Assembly (NCBI GenBank): GCA_947503285.1
Contig: CANNDD010000002.1
Span: forward strand, 62,001-126,000
Origin: an uncultured Croceitalea sp.
GTDB taxonomy: Bacteria > Bacteroidota > Bacteroidia > Flavobacteriales > Flavobacteriaceae
Reading direction: 5' to 3'
Length of the DNA stretch: 64,000 nucleotides
This document shows positions 53,105 to 62,798 of this stretch, in pieces. Every line of letters starts with the position of its first letter. Within the stretch, counting starts at the first letter, position 1. The translations under genes were made by a program, and so were the position numbers. The notes under the pieces were generated by a model. The model was not told where the DNA came from. It worked only from the letters and a program-made list of their open reading frames with translations, and made no database searches.

Positions 53105-53689
53105 TTACCGATAAAAATTCATCTCGTCAAGGTATTTCCAGACCTTAAAAGGCAGTAAAGGTTTGATATTCTTGCCTTTGGTATGTTGCTTTCGAATGAA
53201 AGTGGAAGAAATTTCCATGATCGGGGCATCAACTTTATTGATTTTAGGGTGCCCTTCAAATTGATGGGAAACCGTTCCGGTCGAGATTCTAGGATAGACG
53301 TATAAAGCATAATTTTCTAAAATAACGGCATAATTCTTCCACTTGTGGAAGCCCTTCAGGTTATCTTCACCCATGATAAGGGAAAAATTGTATCCCTCAG
53401 GATATTTTTCTTCAAGGTGTATCAGGGTGTTTATCGTATAATTAGGTTGCGGCAAATCAAACTCGATTTTACTAGGTTTGAGTTTGGGGTAGTCTGTTGT
53501 TGCCTCTAAGACCATTTGATAGCGATGGTGATTATCGAGCAATGACTTTTTCTGTTTAAATGGGCTTTGAGGGGTAATCACGAACCAAACCTCATCAAGA
53601 TCGGAAAACTCGACCATATGGTTCGCAATGGCCAAATGCCCAATGTGAATTGGGTTGAACGTACCAAAATAAAGTCCTACTTTTTTCAT
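53105..53689 (-). CDS. nadD: Nicotinate-nucleotide adenylyltransferase
   Basis: A 194-residue nucleotidyltransferase with the phosphate-binding GTFNPIHIGHL (residues 9-19, with the HxGH motif) and the C-terminal ISSTFIRKQ. It adenylates nicotinate mononucleotide in NAD synthesis. It is last in a yicC-gmk-nadD operon, 5 bases after gmk. Confidence 0.95.
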   Translation of the reverse strand: MKKVGLYFGTFNPIHIGHLAIANHMVEFSDLDEVWFVITPQSPFKQKKSLLDNHHRYQMVLEATTDYPKLKPSKIEFDLPQPNYTINTLIHLEEKYPEGYNFSLIMGEDNLKGFHKWKNYAVILENYALYVYPRISTGTVSHQFEGHPKINKVDAPIMEISSTFIRKQHTKGKNIKPLLPFKVWKYLDEMNFYR

Positions 53690-53694
53690 CGGTC

Positions 53695-54288
53695 TTACTC
53701 CTTCATAGGTCTTGAAGCACCAACATAATCCGCTACCATCTGATGGGCTTCCTCCAATGCCGTATGCAGATCATAGTTTTTGATGACTCTATCGAATTGT
53801 GGGGCCGTGGCCAATTCGACTGAAGCCTTGGCCACGCGCATATTGATCTTATCGTCGCTTTCAGTGCTGCGCTTTTTGAGTCTGATCTTCAATTCATCGA
53901 CACTAGGGGGCTTTACAAAGACTGCAAGCGTCTGCTCAGGAAACTTCTTTTTTATCCGTAGGCCCCCAACGACATCAATATCAAAAATCACATTTTTACC
54001 TTCGGCCCATAAACGCTCTACCTCGCTTTTTAAAGTGCCGTAGAAACTATCTCGATAGACTTCTTCCCACTCTAAAAAATCATCTTGCTTAATGTGTTTT
54101 TTAAAGTCTGAAACACTAATGAAATAGTAATTCTCCCCATCTTTTTCTTCTCCCCTAGGTAGACGTGACGTTGCAGAGACCGAAAAGGCCAAATTCAATT
54201 CCGGCTGTTTTAAAAGATGGCGCACTATTGTGGTCTTTCCGCTACCCGATGGTGCTGAGAAAATGATAAGCTTACCTCCTCCTTTCAT
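53695..54288 (-). CDS. gmk: Guanylate kinase
   Basis: The ATG at 54288 gives 197 residues with the P-loop APSGSGKTT (residues 12-20), the GMP-binding SATSRLPRGEEKDGENYYF and a lid with RLKKRSTESDDKINMR. It phosphorylates GMP to GDP. An in-frame start at 54309 is less likely because the core begins at residue 7 of this model. Order yicC-gmk-nadD is common in Bacteroidota. Confidence 0.95.
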   Translation of the reverse strand: MKGGGKLIIFSAPSGSGKTTIVRHLLKQPELNLAFSVSATSRLPRGEEKDGENYYFISVSDFKKHIKQDDFLEWEEVYRDSFYGTLKSEVERLWAEGKNVIFDIDVVGGLRIKKKFPEQTLAVFVKPPSVDELKIRLKKRSTESDDKINMRVAKASVELATAPQFDRVIKNYDLHTALEEAHQMVADYVGASRPMKE

Positions 54289-54372
54289 AAAAAACAAATT
54301 CAAGTTCAAGTATCAAGTTCAAAAGCATTGGTATTGATTTAACATAAAAACTACTTCGTTTGCAAGATAGTT

Positions 54373-55230
54373 TTAAAGCACGTTGAGCATCTGTTCTTTT
54401 ATTTTTTCTAGTTCGTCTTTCATTTGCACCACTAATTGCTGCATTGGCGCATAGTTGGCCTTAGAGCCGATCGTATTTATCTCGCGGCCAATTTCTTGAG
54501 AGATGAACCCCAGTTTTTTTCCGTTGGAATCATTTGAACTTAAAGTTCCCTCAAAGTATTCGAGATGATTGGCCAATCGTACCTTTTCTTCGGTGATATC
54601 ATATTTTTCTAAATAATAAATCAATTCTTGTTCGAAGCGATTGGCGTCCAACTCAACTTTCAAATCGGCAACTGCTTTTTCTAACCGTTCCCGAATAGTC
54701 CCCAGACGTTCTTGGTCCATTGCCTTCACTTGGTCTAAAAGATCACCTAATGTTTTAAGGCGATTACGGAAATCATTCTCAAGCACTTTTCCCTCTTCGG
54801 TCCTAAACATGTTTATGGCATTTAAGGCCTCGTTAAGCGCCTCTTCAATAGCCTTGTATTCTTTAGGATCTATATCATTCTTGTCGGTTTTTAGCGTATC
54901 GGGCATTCTAAGTGCCAATTCGAGCAACTTTATCGAATCCCCATTGGCAATTTCCCGCAATTGTTCCATATAATTCCTTACCACACCCGAATTGATTTCC
55001 GCACTGGTATCCTCACCCGTAATTTCGACATAAAGACCAAAATCAACCTTTCCTCGAATCAAAACGTCTGCGATGGTTTTACGCAAGTTCAGCTCTTTGT
55101 CCCTAAATGCTTGTGGAATTCGGGCATTGATATCGAGATTCTTGCTATTGAGTGATTTTAGTTCTACTGTAATCTTTTTTGATGGTAGCTGTACCACATG
55201 CTTACCATAGCCGGTCATGGACTGAATCAT
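54373..55230 (-). CDS. YicC/YloC-family endoribonuclease
   Basis: A 285-residue protein of the YicC family: MIQSMTGYGKHVV at the N-terminus, ELKSLNSKNLDINARIP, and the conserved C-terminal KLGFISQEIGREINTIGSKANYAPMQQLVVQMKDELEKIKEQMLNV. E. coli YicC is reported to act on small RNAs. It is followed by gmk after 84 bases and probably heads that operon. Confidence 0.93.
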   Translation of the reverse strand: MIQSMTGYGKHVVQLPSKKITVELKSLNSKNLDINARIPQAFRDKELNLRKTIADVLIRGKVDFGLYVEITGEDTSAEINSGVVRNYMEQLREIANGDSIKLLELALRMPDTLKTDKNDIDPKEYKAIEEALNEALNAINMFRTEEGKVLENDFRNRLKTLGDLLDQVKAMDQERLGTIRERLEKAVADLKVELDANRFEQELIYYLEKYDITEEKVRLANHLEYFEGTLSSNDSNGKKLGFISQEIGREINTIGSKANYAPMQQLVVQMKDELEKIKEQMLNVL

Positions 55231-55281
55231 AAATATTTCGAAGTTTTGGCAAAGGTAGGCAAAACGGGGTTTTCCTTTTTA

Positions 55282-56088
55282 TCAATCCAATTCCCTCACC
55301 CAAATGTTTCTGTAACTGACACGACTGTTGTCGCGATGATCCTGCAACTGTATGGGGGCTTTACCGTGAGGTATATTTTTTGGCCAACCAATATATTCAG
55401 TGGTCCCTTTCAATTCATAATGGTCTTGGATCAAGACCCCATTGTGTATCACTGTAATCGTACCTGATTTCATTTTTTTACCGCTCATTCCGAACTCGGG
55501 GGCATGAAAAATGATGTCATAAGTATTCCACTCTCCTGTGGGTCTTGAGGCCATTGCCAGAGGAACTGACTGTTTATAAATAGCCCCTACCTGACCGTTC
55601 ACATAGGTATCATTGTCGTTATTATCTAAAATCTGCACCTCATACCTGCTTTGCAGAAATACACCACTATTCGCCCTATTCTGGCCATCAGCTTTTACTT
55701 CGGCGGGGGATTTCCATTCCAAGTGCAATTGTACACTACCGAAATTTCTTTTGGTTTGAATAAACCCTGCTTGGTCCTTTACAGTCATGCTACCATCTTT
55801 ATTGAGATGCCATTGCACCGCCGTGCTATCGGCTACGTGTATCCATTCATCAAAACCACTGCCGTCAAAAAGAATGATGGCATCACTAGGCACCCCGTTC
55901 CCATTGACCGTTACCTTCGGTGGAACGGGCTCATAAACTTCAGTGGCCTCGGGCTTGGTGGGTTCTTCACCAACATATTTTTCAGCGGCCACAGTTTGTT
56001 CAGTATCTTCTGCACTTTTGGTTTTAACCTGTTTACAGGCATTTGATACGGTCAAAGCAGCAATAAGGATGAAAAAGATTTTTTTCAT
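55282..56088 (-). CDS. DUF1080 (3-keto-disaccharide hydrolase-type) lipoprotein
   Basis: A 268-residue lipoprotein (lipobox VSNAC, Cys18) with a Thr/Glu/Pro-rich linker (about 20-60) and a jelly-roll domain containing ILFDGSGFDEWIHV, GFIQTKRNFGSVQLHLEWK, NSGVFLQSRYEVQILDN, GEWNTYDIIFHAP and the end QLQDHRDNSRVSYRNIWVREL. Members of this family have been shown to cleave 3-keto-glycosides. It follows the other DUF1080 gene by about 110 bases and would act in the periplasm or on the outer membrane. Confidence 0.85.
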   Translation of the reverse strand: MKKIFFILIAALTVSNACKQVKTKSAEDTEQTVAAEKYVGEEPTKPEATEVYEPVPPKVTVNGNGVPSDAIILFDGSGFDEWIHVADSTAVQWHLNKDGSMTVKDQAGFIQTKRNFGSVQLHLEWKSPAEVKADGQNRANSGVFLQSRYEVQILDNNDNDTYVNGQVGAIYKQSVPLAMASRPTGEWNTYDIIFHAPEFGMSGKKMKSGTITVIHNGVLIQDHYELKGTTEYIGWPKNIPHGKAPIQLQDHRDNSRVSYRNIWVRELD

Positions 56089-56200
56089 GAAATGGTTTTC
56101 GAAATAATACTATTCGGTTAATTCAATACGTGCATAAGATGACAACAAGGCTTAAGAACTACTACATGAGCAGCCTTCGTATTGCAAACTTTATACTTTG

Positions 56201-56944
56201 TTAGAGTTCTTTTACTTTGATATTTCGATAGGCCACGATATCGCCGTGATCCTGCAGGCCAATTTTACCGGTGGTATAGTTTCCAAATCCTTCCCAATCG
56301 GCAAATTTTGACTTGGCTACCATGGTATCCCAAGCTTCGCCATGTACAGGAAATTCCACGATTTTCTCCCCATTGAGTACTACGCTCCCCGCATTGGTGT
56401 CATGGTCAATCGTTATTACACAAGTATTCCATTCTCCTACGGGTTTTACCACATCTTTACTTGGAGCGATCATGTCATATAAGGCTCCTGCTTGATGCGT
56501 AGTGCCATTTTTTGCATCGGGGTGGGCAATATTATCCAAAACCTGAATCTCGGGTCCTGTTTCGTAAGGTTGGCCATATTTTGAGTCCTCATAAACCCCC
56601 CAGAATATTCCACTATTGCTTCCTTCATTTACCTTCCACTCCAATGACAATACGAAATTGGTGTATTCCTTATCCGTAACAATATTATAACTCTCACCAT
56701 TTCGCTCTTTTGGTGGGTAGAATACCATGGCGCCATCTTCCAATTTCCAAACATTGGATACTTCATCACTTAAGTATCCATGCCAACCGTCAAATGAACT
56801 TCCATCAAAAAGGACTTGCCAGTCATTTGACACCTCCTCAACGTTTTCTTCAACGGCAAGATTTTCTTGAACCACCTCTTGTTTTTTAGTTTGTTTGCAA
56901 GCGAAAAATGATATCGCCAGTGCAATTACGGTCAACTGTTTCAT
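56201..56944 (-). CDS. DUF1080 (3-keto-disaccharide hydrolase-type) lipoprotein, second copy
   Basis: A 247-residue lipoprotein (lipobox SFFAC, Cys16) with the same jelly-roll marks: VLFDGSSFDGWHGYLSD, TNFVLSLEWKVNEGSNSGIFWGV, GPEIQVLDN, GEWNTCVITID and GKIGLQDHGDIVAYRNIKVKEL. Its start overlaps the sugar-phosphate isomerase stop by four bases, so these two genes are one unit. It differs enough from the first copy to suggest different linkage or sugar preference. Confidence 0.86.
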   Translation of the reverse strand: MKQLTVIALAISFFACKQTKKQEVVQENLAVEENVEEVSNDWQVLFDGSSFDGWHGYLSDEVSNVWKLEDGAMVFYPPKERNGESYNIVTDKEYTNFVLSLEWKVNEGSNSGIFWGVYEDSKYGQPYETGPEIQVLDNIAHPDAKNGTTHQAGALYDMIAPSKDVVKPVGEWNTCVITIDHDTNAGSVVLNGEKIVEFPVHGEAWDTMVAKSKFADWEGFGNYTTGKIGLQDHGDIVAYRNIKVKEL

Positions 56945-57993
56945 AATCCTAATATTTTTCTGAGTTCGTCTTTGTCAATCTCTGCGCCGGCAAAATCATC
57001 GAATGTTTTCTGTGTTGCCTCGATTATGTGATCTTGAATAAACTTGGCCCCTTCCCTTGCCCCTTGCTCAGGGCTTTTTATACAACACTCCCATTCCATT
57101 ACCGCCCAAACATCACAACCGTATTGTGTTAGTTTAGAAAAAATCGTTTTAAAATCGATTTGGCCATCTCCTAAAGAACGGTACCTACCGGCACGATCAC
57201 CCCAATCATTATATCCCCCAAAAGCCCCTTTTTTTCCTGTGGGATTGAATTCGGAGTCTTTAACATGGAATGATTTTATAAATTCATGATAATGATCGAT
57301 GTAGCTTATATAATCTAGCTGTTGTAGTACAAAATGGCTTGGGTCATAAAGTATGTTTACACGTTTGTGGTTTCCGGTTGCCGCTAAAAAACGCTCAAAA
57401 GTATCCCCATCATGCAAGTCTTCACCAGGATGGATTTCATAGCAGACATCGACCCCTTCTTTATCAAAGTGGTTTAAAATGGGCATCCAACGCTTCGCCA
57501 ATTCCTCAAAACCCATTTCGACCAAACCTGCTGGCCGTTGTGGCCACGGATGCATCGTATGCCAAAGAAGTGCCCCCGAAAATGTTGCATGGGCGTTGAT
57601 ACCCAATCTACGACTGGCAGTGGCTGCCTTTTTTACGGTTTCAACGGCCCAGGCGGTACGTTCTTTGGGTTTTCCCTTCAGTTCATCAGGTGCAAAATTG
57701 TCGAACATCAAATCATAAGCAGGGTGCACGGCGACCAATTGTCCCTGAAGATGGGTTGAAAGCTCGGTAATCTCAAGACCATAAGAATTTACCTTTCCCT
57801 TCAATTCATCACAGTAATCTTGACTCTCTGCGGCTTTGTCGAGGTCGATTAAAAACGATTCCCAAGTAGGAATCTGAATTCCTTTATACCCCAAATCAGC
57901 GGCCCATTTGCACATGCCGTCCAAAGAATTGAATGGTGCCTTACTATCTACAAACTGCGCCAGAAAAACAGCTGGTCCCTTAATTGTCTTCAT
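56941..57993 (-). CDS. Sugar phosphate isomerase/epimerase (xylose isomerase-like TIM barrel)
   Basis: A 350-residue TIM-barrel protein with the metal ligands of the family: CYEIHPGE (Glu), ILYDPSHF (Asp), KSFHVKD (His) and VMEWECC (Glu). An early LGYKGIQIPTWE fits the AP_endonuc_2-type fold. In glycoside clusters such enzymes isomerise or epimerise 3-keto or related sugars in the cytosol. It is divergent from the GMC oxidoreductase gene across a 140-base gap and coupled to a DUF1080 gene. Confidence 0.88.
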   Translation of the reverse strand: MKTIKGPAVFLAQFVDSKAPFNSLDGMCKWAADLGYKGIQIPTWESFLIDLDKAAESQDYCDELKGKVNSYGLEITELSTHLQGQLVAVHPAYDLMFDNFAPDELKGKPKERTAWAVETVKKAATASRRLGINAHATFSGALLWHTMHPWPQRPAGLVEMGFEELAKRWMPILNHFDKEGVDVCYEIHPGEDLHDGDTFERFLAATGNHKRVNILYDPSHFVLQQLDYISYIDHYHEFIKSFHVKDSEFNPTGKKGAFGGYNDWGDRAGRYRSLGDGQIDFKTIFSKLTQYGCDVWAVMEWECCIKSPEQGAREGAKFIQDHIIEATQKTFDDFAGAEIDKDELRKILGL

Positions 57994-58133
57994 TTAAATT
58001 GGTTTTTGATACGATACATCCCTACAAATTTTAGGAATAATCAACTATATTTAAGAAATAAATTAATTTATCTGAATTTTCGCTTTACATAGCCATAAAT
58101 ATAGCGATTAGATAAGAACTAAATAACTCTATT

Positions 58134-59837
58134 GTGAATCAAAATACTGTTTATGATGCCATTGTGGTCGGAACCGGAATCACGGGTGGCTGGGCAGCCA
58201 AGGAGCTTTGTGAAAATGGATTAAAAACACTGGTCTTGGAACGAGGCCCAATGGTCAGACACATTGAGGACTATAAAACCATGCATGACGATCCTTGGGA
58301 TTATAAATTTCGGGGGGAATTGTCAAGGGATGATAAGAAAAAATACCATAAACAGCTTCGGGTAGGATGGGCACCTACCGAAGATTCTAAACACTTTTTC
58401 GTCAATGACCTTGAACATCCGTATCAAGAGACCAAACGATTTGATTGGATACGTGGGTACCAAGTCGGGGGACGTTCACTTACTTGGGGGCGGCAAAGTT
58501 ACCGATGGAGTGATATCGATTTTGAAGCCAATCTAAAAGATGGTATGGGTGTCGATTGGCCCGTTCGTTACAAGGATATTTCACCATGGTATGATAAAGT
58601 GGAACGTTATATTGGGGTCAGTGGCCAAAATTTAGGATTGAGACAGTTGCCTGATGGTAAATTTCTACCTCCCATGCAACTCAGCTGTGTCGAACAGGAT
58701 CTGCAAAAGGCAATCGACGATAAATTCGAAGACGATCGACTGCTTACCATAGGCAGGGTCGCCCATATCACTGAGAATACTACCGAATTTAAAGGCAGGG
58801 GACCTTGTCAATATCGAGATCGATGCTGGAGGGGGTGTCCCTTTGGAGGATATTTCAGCAGCAACTCATCAACCTTGCCTGCTGCCGAACGAACCGGAAA
58901 TATGACCTTACGCCCAAATTCAATCGTACACGAAGTAGTATATGACGAAACGACGAAAAAGGCAACCGGGGTCAAAATTATTGATGCTGAAACCCATGAA
59001 AAATTAGAATTCAAGGGGAAAATTGTTTTTCTATGTGCTTCGGCCATGGCCTCTGTAGGTATTCTATTCCAGTCAAAATCAAAAAGCTTCCCGAACGGGA
59101 TAGGTAATAATTATGATGAGTTGGGCCGAAATATAATGGACCATCACTATGCCCTGGGCGCGAATGCAAGCACCGGTGAACATAGCAATAGGTACCATAA
59201 AGGAAGAAGGCCCAATGGTTTTTACATTCCACGGTTCGTGAACCTTGATGAAAAAACCAAACGCAAAGACTTTTTGAGAGGCTTTGGTTATCAAGGCAAT
59301 TCAAGTAGGACCGATTGGTCAGAATCCATAGCAGAGGCCGGTTATGGCAATAATTTGAAAGCTGCCATCCTCAAACCGGGTAATTGGCAGATAGGGGTAT
59401 ACGGCTTTGGTGAGATGCTGCCCTATCACGATAACCGGGTGACCTTGAGTCGCGATAAAAAAGACCAATGGGGTTTACCACAGCTTGACTTTGATGTGGA
59501 GTTCAAAGAAAACGAATATAAAATGCGGGAGGCCATCAAAGAAGAAGCCGTAGCGATGTTAAAGGCAGCCAATTTCGAAAATATCGAACCCTATGACAAG
59601 GAAACCGGCCCAGGACTTGGTATTCATGAAATGGGTGGTGCACGTATGGGGTGGAACCCGCGGACTTCGGTAGTGAACAAACACAATCAAGTTCATGATG
59701 TACCGAATATTTATGTGACCGATGGTGCATTTATGACCTCTGCGGCATGTGTCAACCCATCATTGACCTATATGGCATTCACCGCCCGTGCAGCCAACCA
59801 TGCCGCGGAGCAGTTCAAATTAGGAAAATTCGCTTAA
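58134..59837 (+). CDS. GMC-family FAD oxidoreductase
   Basis: A 567-residue FAD enzyme starting at GTG 58134. The FAD motif is GTGITGG (residues 13-19); the ATP-loop-like GGRSLTWGRQSYRW, a Cys-rich CQYRDRCWRGCPFGG and the C-terminal active site HEMGGARMG with CVNPSLTYMAFT are typical of sugar-oxidising GMC enzymes. It has no Tat or Sec signal. In Bacteroidota such enzymes oxidise the C3 hydroxyl of sugars or glycosides. The usual gluconate dehydrogenase subunit-3-type partner is not in the window; an ASCH protein follows instead. Confidence 0.9.
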   Translation: MNQNTVYDAIVVGTGITGGWAAKELCENGLKTLVLERGPMVRHIEDYKTMHDDPWDYKFRGELSRDDKKKYHKQLRVGWAPTEDSKHFFVNDLEHPYQETKRFDWIRGYQVGGRSLTWGRQSYRWSDIDFEANLKDGMGVDWPVRYKDISPWYDKVERYIGVSGQNLGLRQLPDGKFLPPMQLSCVEQDLQKAIDDKFEDDRLLTIGRVAHITENTTEFKGRGPCQYRDRCWRGCPFGGYFSSNSSTLPAAERTGNMTLRPNSIVHEVVYDETTKKATGVKIIDAETHEKLEFKGKIVFLCASAMASVGILFQSKSKSFPNGIGNNYDELGRNIMDHHYALGANASTGEHSNRYHKGRRPNGFYIPRFVNLDEKTKRKDFLRGFGYQGNSSRTDWSESIAEAGYGNNLKAAILKPGNWQIGVYGFGEMLPYHDNRVTLSRDKKDQWGLPQLDFDVEFKENEYKMREAIKEEAVAMLKAANFENIEPYDKETGPGLGIHEMGGARMGWNPRTSVVNKHNQVHDVPNIYVTDGAFMTSAACVNPSLTYMAFTARAANHAAEQFKLGKFA

Positions 59838-59852
59838 TCAATCAGTACTTAA

Positions 59853-60311
59853 ATGGATAACGCTTCGGCCAGGAACCTCTGGGGGGACTTTTTAGACAAA
59901 CACACTGAATTTGCTTTTGCAAAAGCCCCTGAAGTAGGGTATTTTGGCGACAATGAAAACGATGCCAACACCCTTGCAGAACTGGCGGTAAAAGAAATAA
60001 AGAGAGCCACCTCGCCCTCTTTATTGGGTATACAGCTTCGAGAAGAGCCCCTGCCAAAAATCGATGATTTTTTTATCGTTACCGATTGGGAAGGTACCGC
60101 AAAATGCATTGTCAAAATCACTTCTGTAAAAATGATGCCCTATTTTTCAGTCCATGCGGAACACGCACGACTAGAAGGGGAAGGCGATAAAAGCCTAGAA
60201 TACTGGAAAAAGGTTCATTGGGAATATTACACGCGTGAACTAGCGGAATTCAATCGTAGACCACTTGAAAGTATGATCGTTGTTTTTGTGCAGTTTGAAA
60301 AAGTCTTTTAA
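59853..60311 (+). CDS. ASCH-domain protein
   Basis: A 152-residue cytosolic protein with the ASCH signature: RATSPSLLGIQLREEPLPKIDDFFIVTDWEGTAKCIVKITSVKMMPYFSVHAEHARLEGEGDKSLEYWKKVHWEYY. ASCH domains are RNA-binding-like folds, and some are amidohydrolases acting on modified nucleosides. It begins 15 bases after the GMC gene, probably co-transcribed. A link to sugar metabolism is not evident. Confidence 0.8.
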   Translation: MDNASARNLWGDFLDKHTEFAFAKAPEVGYFGDNENDANTLAELAVKEIKRATSPSLLGIQLREEPLPKIDDFFIVTDWEGTAKCIVKITSVKMMPYFSVHAEHARLEGEGDKSLEYWKKVHWEYYTRELAEFNRRPLESMIVVFVQFEKVF

Positions 60312-60318
60312 AAAGAAA

Positions 60319-60340
60319 ATGGCCGCTTAAAAGCGGCCAT
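60319..60340 (-). terminator. Rho-independent terminator for the Gfo/Idh operon
   Basis: ATGGCCGCTT (60319-60328) pairs with AAGCGGCCAT (60331-60340); on the minus strand it is followed by a T-rich tract (TTTCTTTTT). It lies between the convergent ASCH and Gfo/Idh genes. Confidence 0.75.
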
Positions 60341-60370
60341 CCTATATTTGAGGCAGGTTCAGGACAACCG

Positions 60371-61507
60371 CTAATCCAACGTTATCCAAACGTTTCCTTT
60401 TTTATGTGATGCCACGGTACTTTCAATAAAGTTCATTCCGCGCACACCATCGGTCATCGTAGGGAACTCCCCATCATTGTACTTTTCGCCACGTATGGCC
60501 TTGGCCGCACCTAAATAAATATTGGCCATGGAATCAAAGATACCCTCAGGATGGCCAGGAGGCAACTTTGTACCCGCCAATGACAATGCCGAATTGTAGG
60601 CATGACCGGGCTTATAGATCTGCGTAGGTTCCGTATCGCTCATCTTATACAGAAAATTAGGGCGCTCTTGTTCCCATCTGAAAGCTCCCTTTTCGCCATA
60701 TATCGCTATGGCCAAGCCATTCTCTTCCCCTGTTGCGACCTGGCTAGAACGGATTACCCCCTTTACATGGGCATCCATTCTCACCAAAACGGTGCCATCT
60801 ACGTCCATTTGATTGTCTTCGTACAAATAATTGAAATCACAGAGCAACGATTTTACTTGTAGTCCTGTGGTGTATTCCAAAAGGTTAAAGGCATGTACCC
60901 CTATATCACCCATACAAGAACTGATTCCCGCTTTCGTGGGATCCAATCGCCAAACAGACGAACGCTTTTCTTTGTCATGTATGATCGGATTGATCCAGCC
61001 CTGATAATATCTCGCATCCACTTTATGGATTCTTCCCAATGCACCAGCCTTTATCATTTCACGCATTTGACGTACCATAGGGTAACCGGTATACGTGTGT
61101 GTCAACGCAAAGACTTTTCCTGATTTTTGATGTGCCGCCTCCAATTCCTTCGCTTCTGCATAGTTCATGGTCATCGGTTTCTCGCAGATTACATGAAACC
61201 CGTTATCCAATAGTTTTTTCGCCATCGGAAAGTGCAGGAAGTTCGGGGTCTGTACCGAACAGACCTGAATACGTTCGTCTTCTGAAAGTTTTAGTTCTTC
61301 TTCGATAAGCGTATCAAAGTCTTTGTAAATTCTGTTGGTCGGTATATCAATCTCTTTTGCAAAGTCAATACTTTCTTGAAGTTCTGGACTGAATACGGCG
61401 CCCACGATTTCATAATTGTCATTGATGTGTGCCGCAACGCGATGCAGTACTCCGATTAGGGAATCACCTCCGCCCCCTAAAATTCCTAGTTTTATTTTTT
61501 TTGGCAT
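60371..61507 (-). CDS. Gfo/Idh/MocA-family sugar dehydrogenase
   Basis: A 378-residue NAD(P)-dependent enzyme with an N-terminal Rossmann fold (LGILGGGGDSLIGVLHRVAA), the catalytic-lysine motif CEKPM near residue 113, and GDIGVHAFNL (about 200-209). Members in such clusters oxidise or reduce sugar C3 hydroxyls or keto groups. It is last in a minus-strand operon behind two MFS transporters (39-base gap) and ends at a terminator. Confidence 0.9.
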   Translation of the reverse strand: MPKKIKLGILGGGGDSLIGVLHRVAAHINDNYEIVGAVFSPELQESIDFAKEIDIPTNRIYKDFDTLIEEELKLSEDERIQVCSVQTPNFLHFPMAKKLLDNGFHVICEKPMTMNYAEAKELEAAHQKSGKVFALTHTYTGYPMVRQMREMIKAGALGRIHKVDARYYQGWINPIIHDKEKRSSVWRLDPTKAGISSCMGDIGVHAFNLLEYTTGLQVKSLLCDFNYLYEDNQMDVDGTVLVRMDAHVKGVIRSSQVATGEENGLAIAIYGEKGAFRWEQERPNFLYKMSDTEPTQIYKPGHAYNSALSLAGTKLPPGHPEGIFDSMANIYLGAAKAIRGEKYNDGEFPTMTDGVRGMNFIESTVASHKKGNVWITLD

Positions 61508-61546
61508 TATTTTGATTTTCTGATGATAATTCAGTTAAGGGTTACT

Positions 61547-62770
61547 TTATGCAGGTTCTTGATGGATCCTGCTTTTTTCGATTCGCTTTCGTAACACGAA
61601 TAAGATTCCGAATAAGACTACCAAAGTTAATGGAAAATAGACCATAAAACCCAGTACGGCCCTACCGGCCTCGATATCTGCCAGTTCACCGACAAGGCCC
61701 GTATTGAGGGCATTTGCTTTCTCAGCATCTAGCCGAGAGCCAATAATGGGGTTCCAAATTGAGGTGGCGAACATTCCTGCCCCACCCATCAAAGACATTC
61801 CTAAAGCACCCGTCTTAGAGGTATATTCTGAAGTAAAACCGATCATAGTAGGCCAGAAATAACAGACCCCCAACGCAAAGAGTGCAGCGGCCACATAAAT
61901 CATCCCCCCCTCAGAGATGCTCATAAAATAAATAGCGGTTGCCGTAATGATCGCAGACATGAATAGCACCCCTATTGGGTTTAATCGATGTACGATCGGT
62001 CCGGCAAAAAAACGACCTAAGGCCATGATACCGGTGACCAAAGCCAAAACCAACATTGGGCTAGCCCCTGATTTACCTAAAATGGTCTCTACCCACTGCT
62101 GTGGGATAAATTCAGAGGTCGCCGTTAAGGTCATACAGACTAACATAAAGATAAAGAGCGGATTGCCCAGCGCCTTGATATTCGAAGAGGTATTGGATTC
62201 GATATTCTCGCTTTCAGGAAACTTCTGGGTGAATACCAAAAAACCGTAGATCAAGGTCGGAATCAACATGGTCGCAATCTGCAATTGCCACCCAAGACCG
62301 GCATCGGTCATAAATTTTGATACCAAAGAACCTATCACCAACCCACCCGGAAACCAAACATGGAACTTATTCAGCATGGCGGTTCTATTATTGGTATACA
62401 TATCGGCTATCATCGGGTTACAGGCTGCCTCAACAGATCCATTCGCAAAACCGATAAAAAAGGTCGAAATGATCAAGGTCCAAAATCCACCCGCATAAAT
62501 GGTCAATACCAATCCTAAAAGATGGCAGACAAAAGCGGTGATCAATAGTTTTTTGGGCCCAAGGGCATTGTATAACAATCCCCCGATGAGCATCGCCAAC
62601 GGAAAGCCTAAAAAGGCCATACTATTGATGTAGCCAAGCTCTGTATTGTTAATTTCAAAATCAATACCGAGCTGTGTCAATATACCGGCCCTAATTGCGA
62701 ATGTCATTGAAGTTACAACGAGTGAGATACAGGCTGCAAAAAAAAGTTTGTTCTTGTTAATATTCTCCAT
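61547..62770 (-). CDS. MFS transporter of the sugar (FucP-like) type
   Basis: A 407-residue inner-membrane protein with twelve predicted helices. Visible features are IGGLLYNALGPKKLLITAF (loop 2-3), FIGFANGSVEAACNPMIADMY (TM4-5) and NKFHVWFPGGLVIGSLVS. Sequence pattern and cluster position fit a sugar or sugar-derivative importer. It lies 28 bases downstream of the other MFS gene on the same strand. Confidence 0.88.
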   Translation of the reverse strand: MENINKNKLFFAACISLVVTSMTFAIRAGILTQLGIDFEINNTELGYINSMAFLGFPLAMLIGGLLYNALGPKKLLITAFVCHLLGLVLTIYAGGFWTLIISTFFIGFANGSVEAACNPMIADMYTNNRTAMLNKFHVWFPGGLVIGSLVSKFMTDAGLGWQLQIATMLIPTLIYGFLVFTQKFPESENIESNTSSNIKALGNPLFIFMLVCMTLTATSEFIPQQWVETILGKSGASPMLVLALVTGIMALGRFFAGPIVHRLNPIGVLFMSAIITATAIYFMSISEGGMIYVAAALFALGVCYFWPTMIGFTSEYTSKTGALGMSLMGGAGMFATSIWNPIIGSRLDAEKANALNTGLVGELADIEAGRAVLGFMVYFPLTLVVLFGILFVLRKRIEKSRIHQEPA

Positions 62771-62798
62771 CTATCATTTATTTAATTAGCAAAGTTGG

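Noticed and set aside
54297-54324. Repeated CAAGTTCAA units (54301-54309 and 54314-54322) before gmk
   Set aside because: Only two short copies; likely low-complexity leader sequence rather than a functional array.
55651-56046. Plus-strand frame of 131 codons inside a DUF1080 gene
   Set aside because: Antisense shadow, no recognisable domain.
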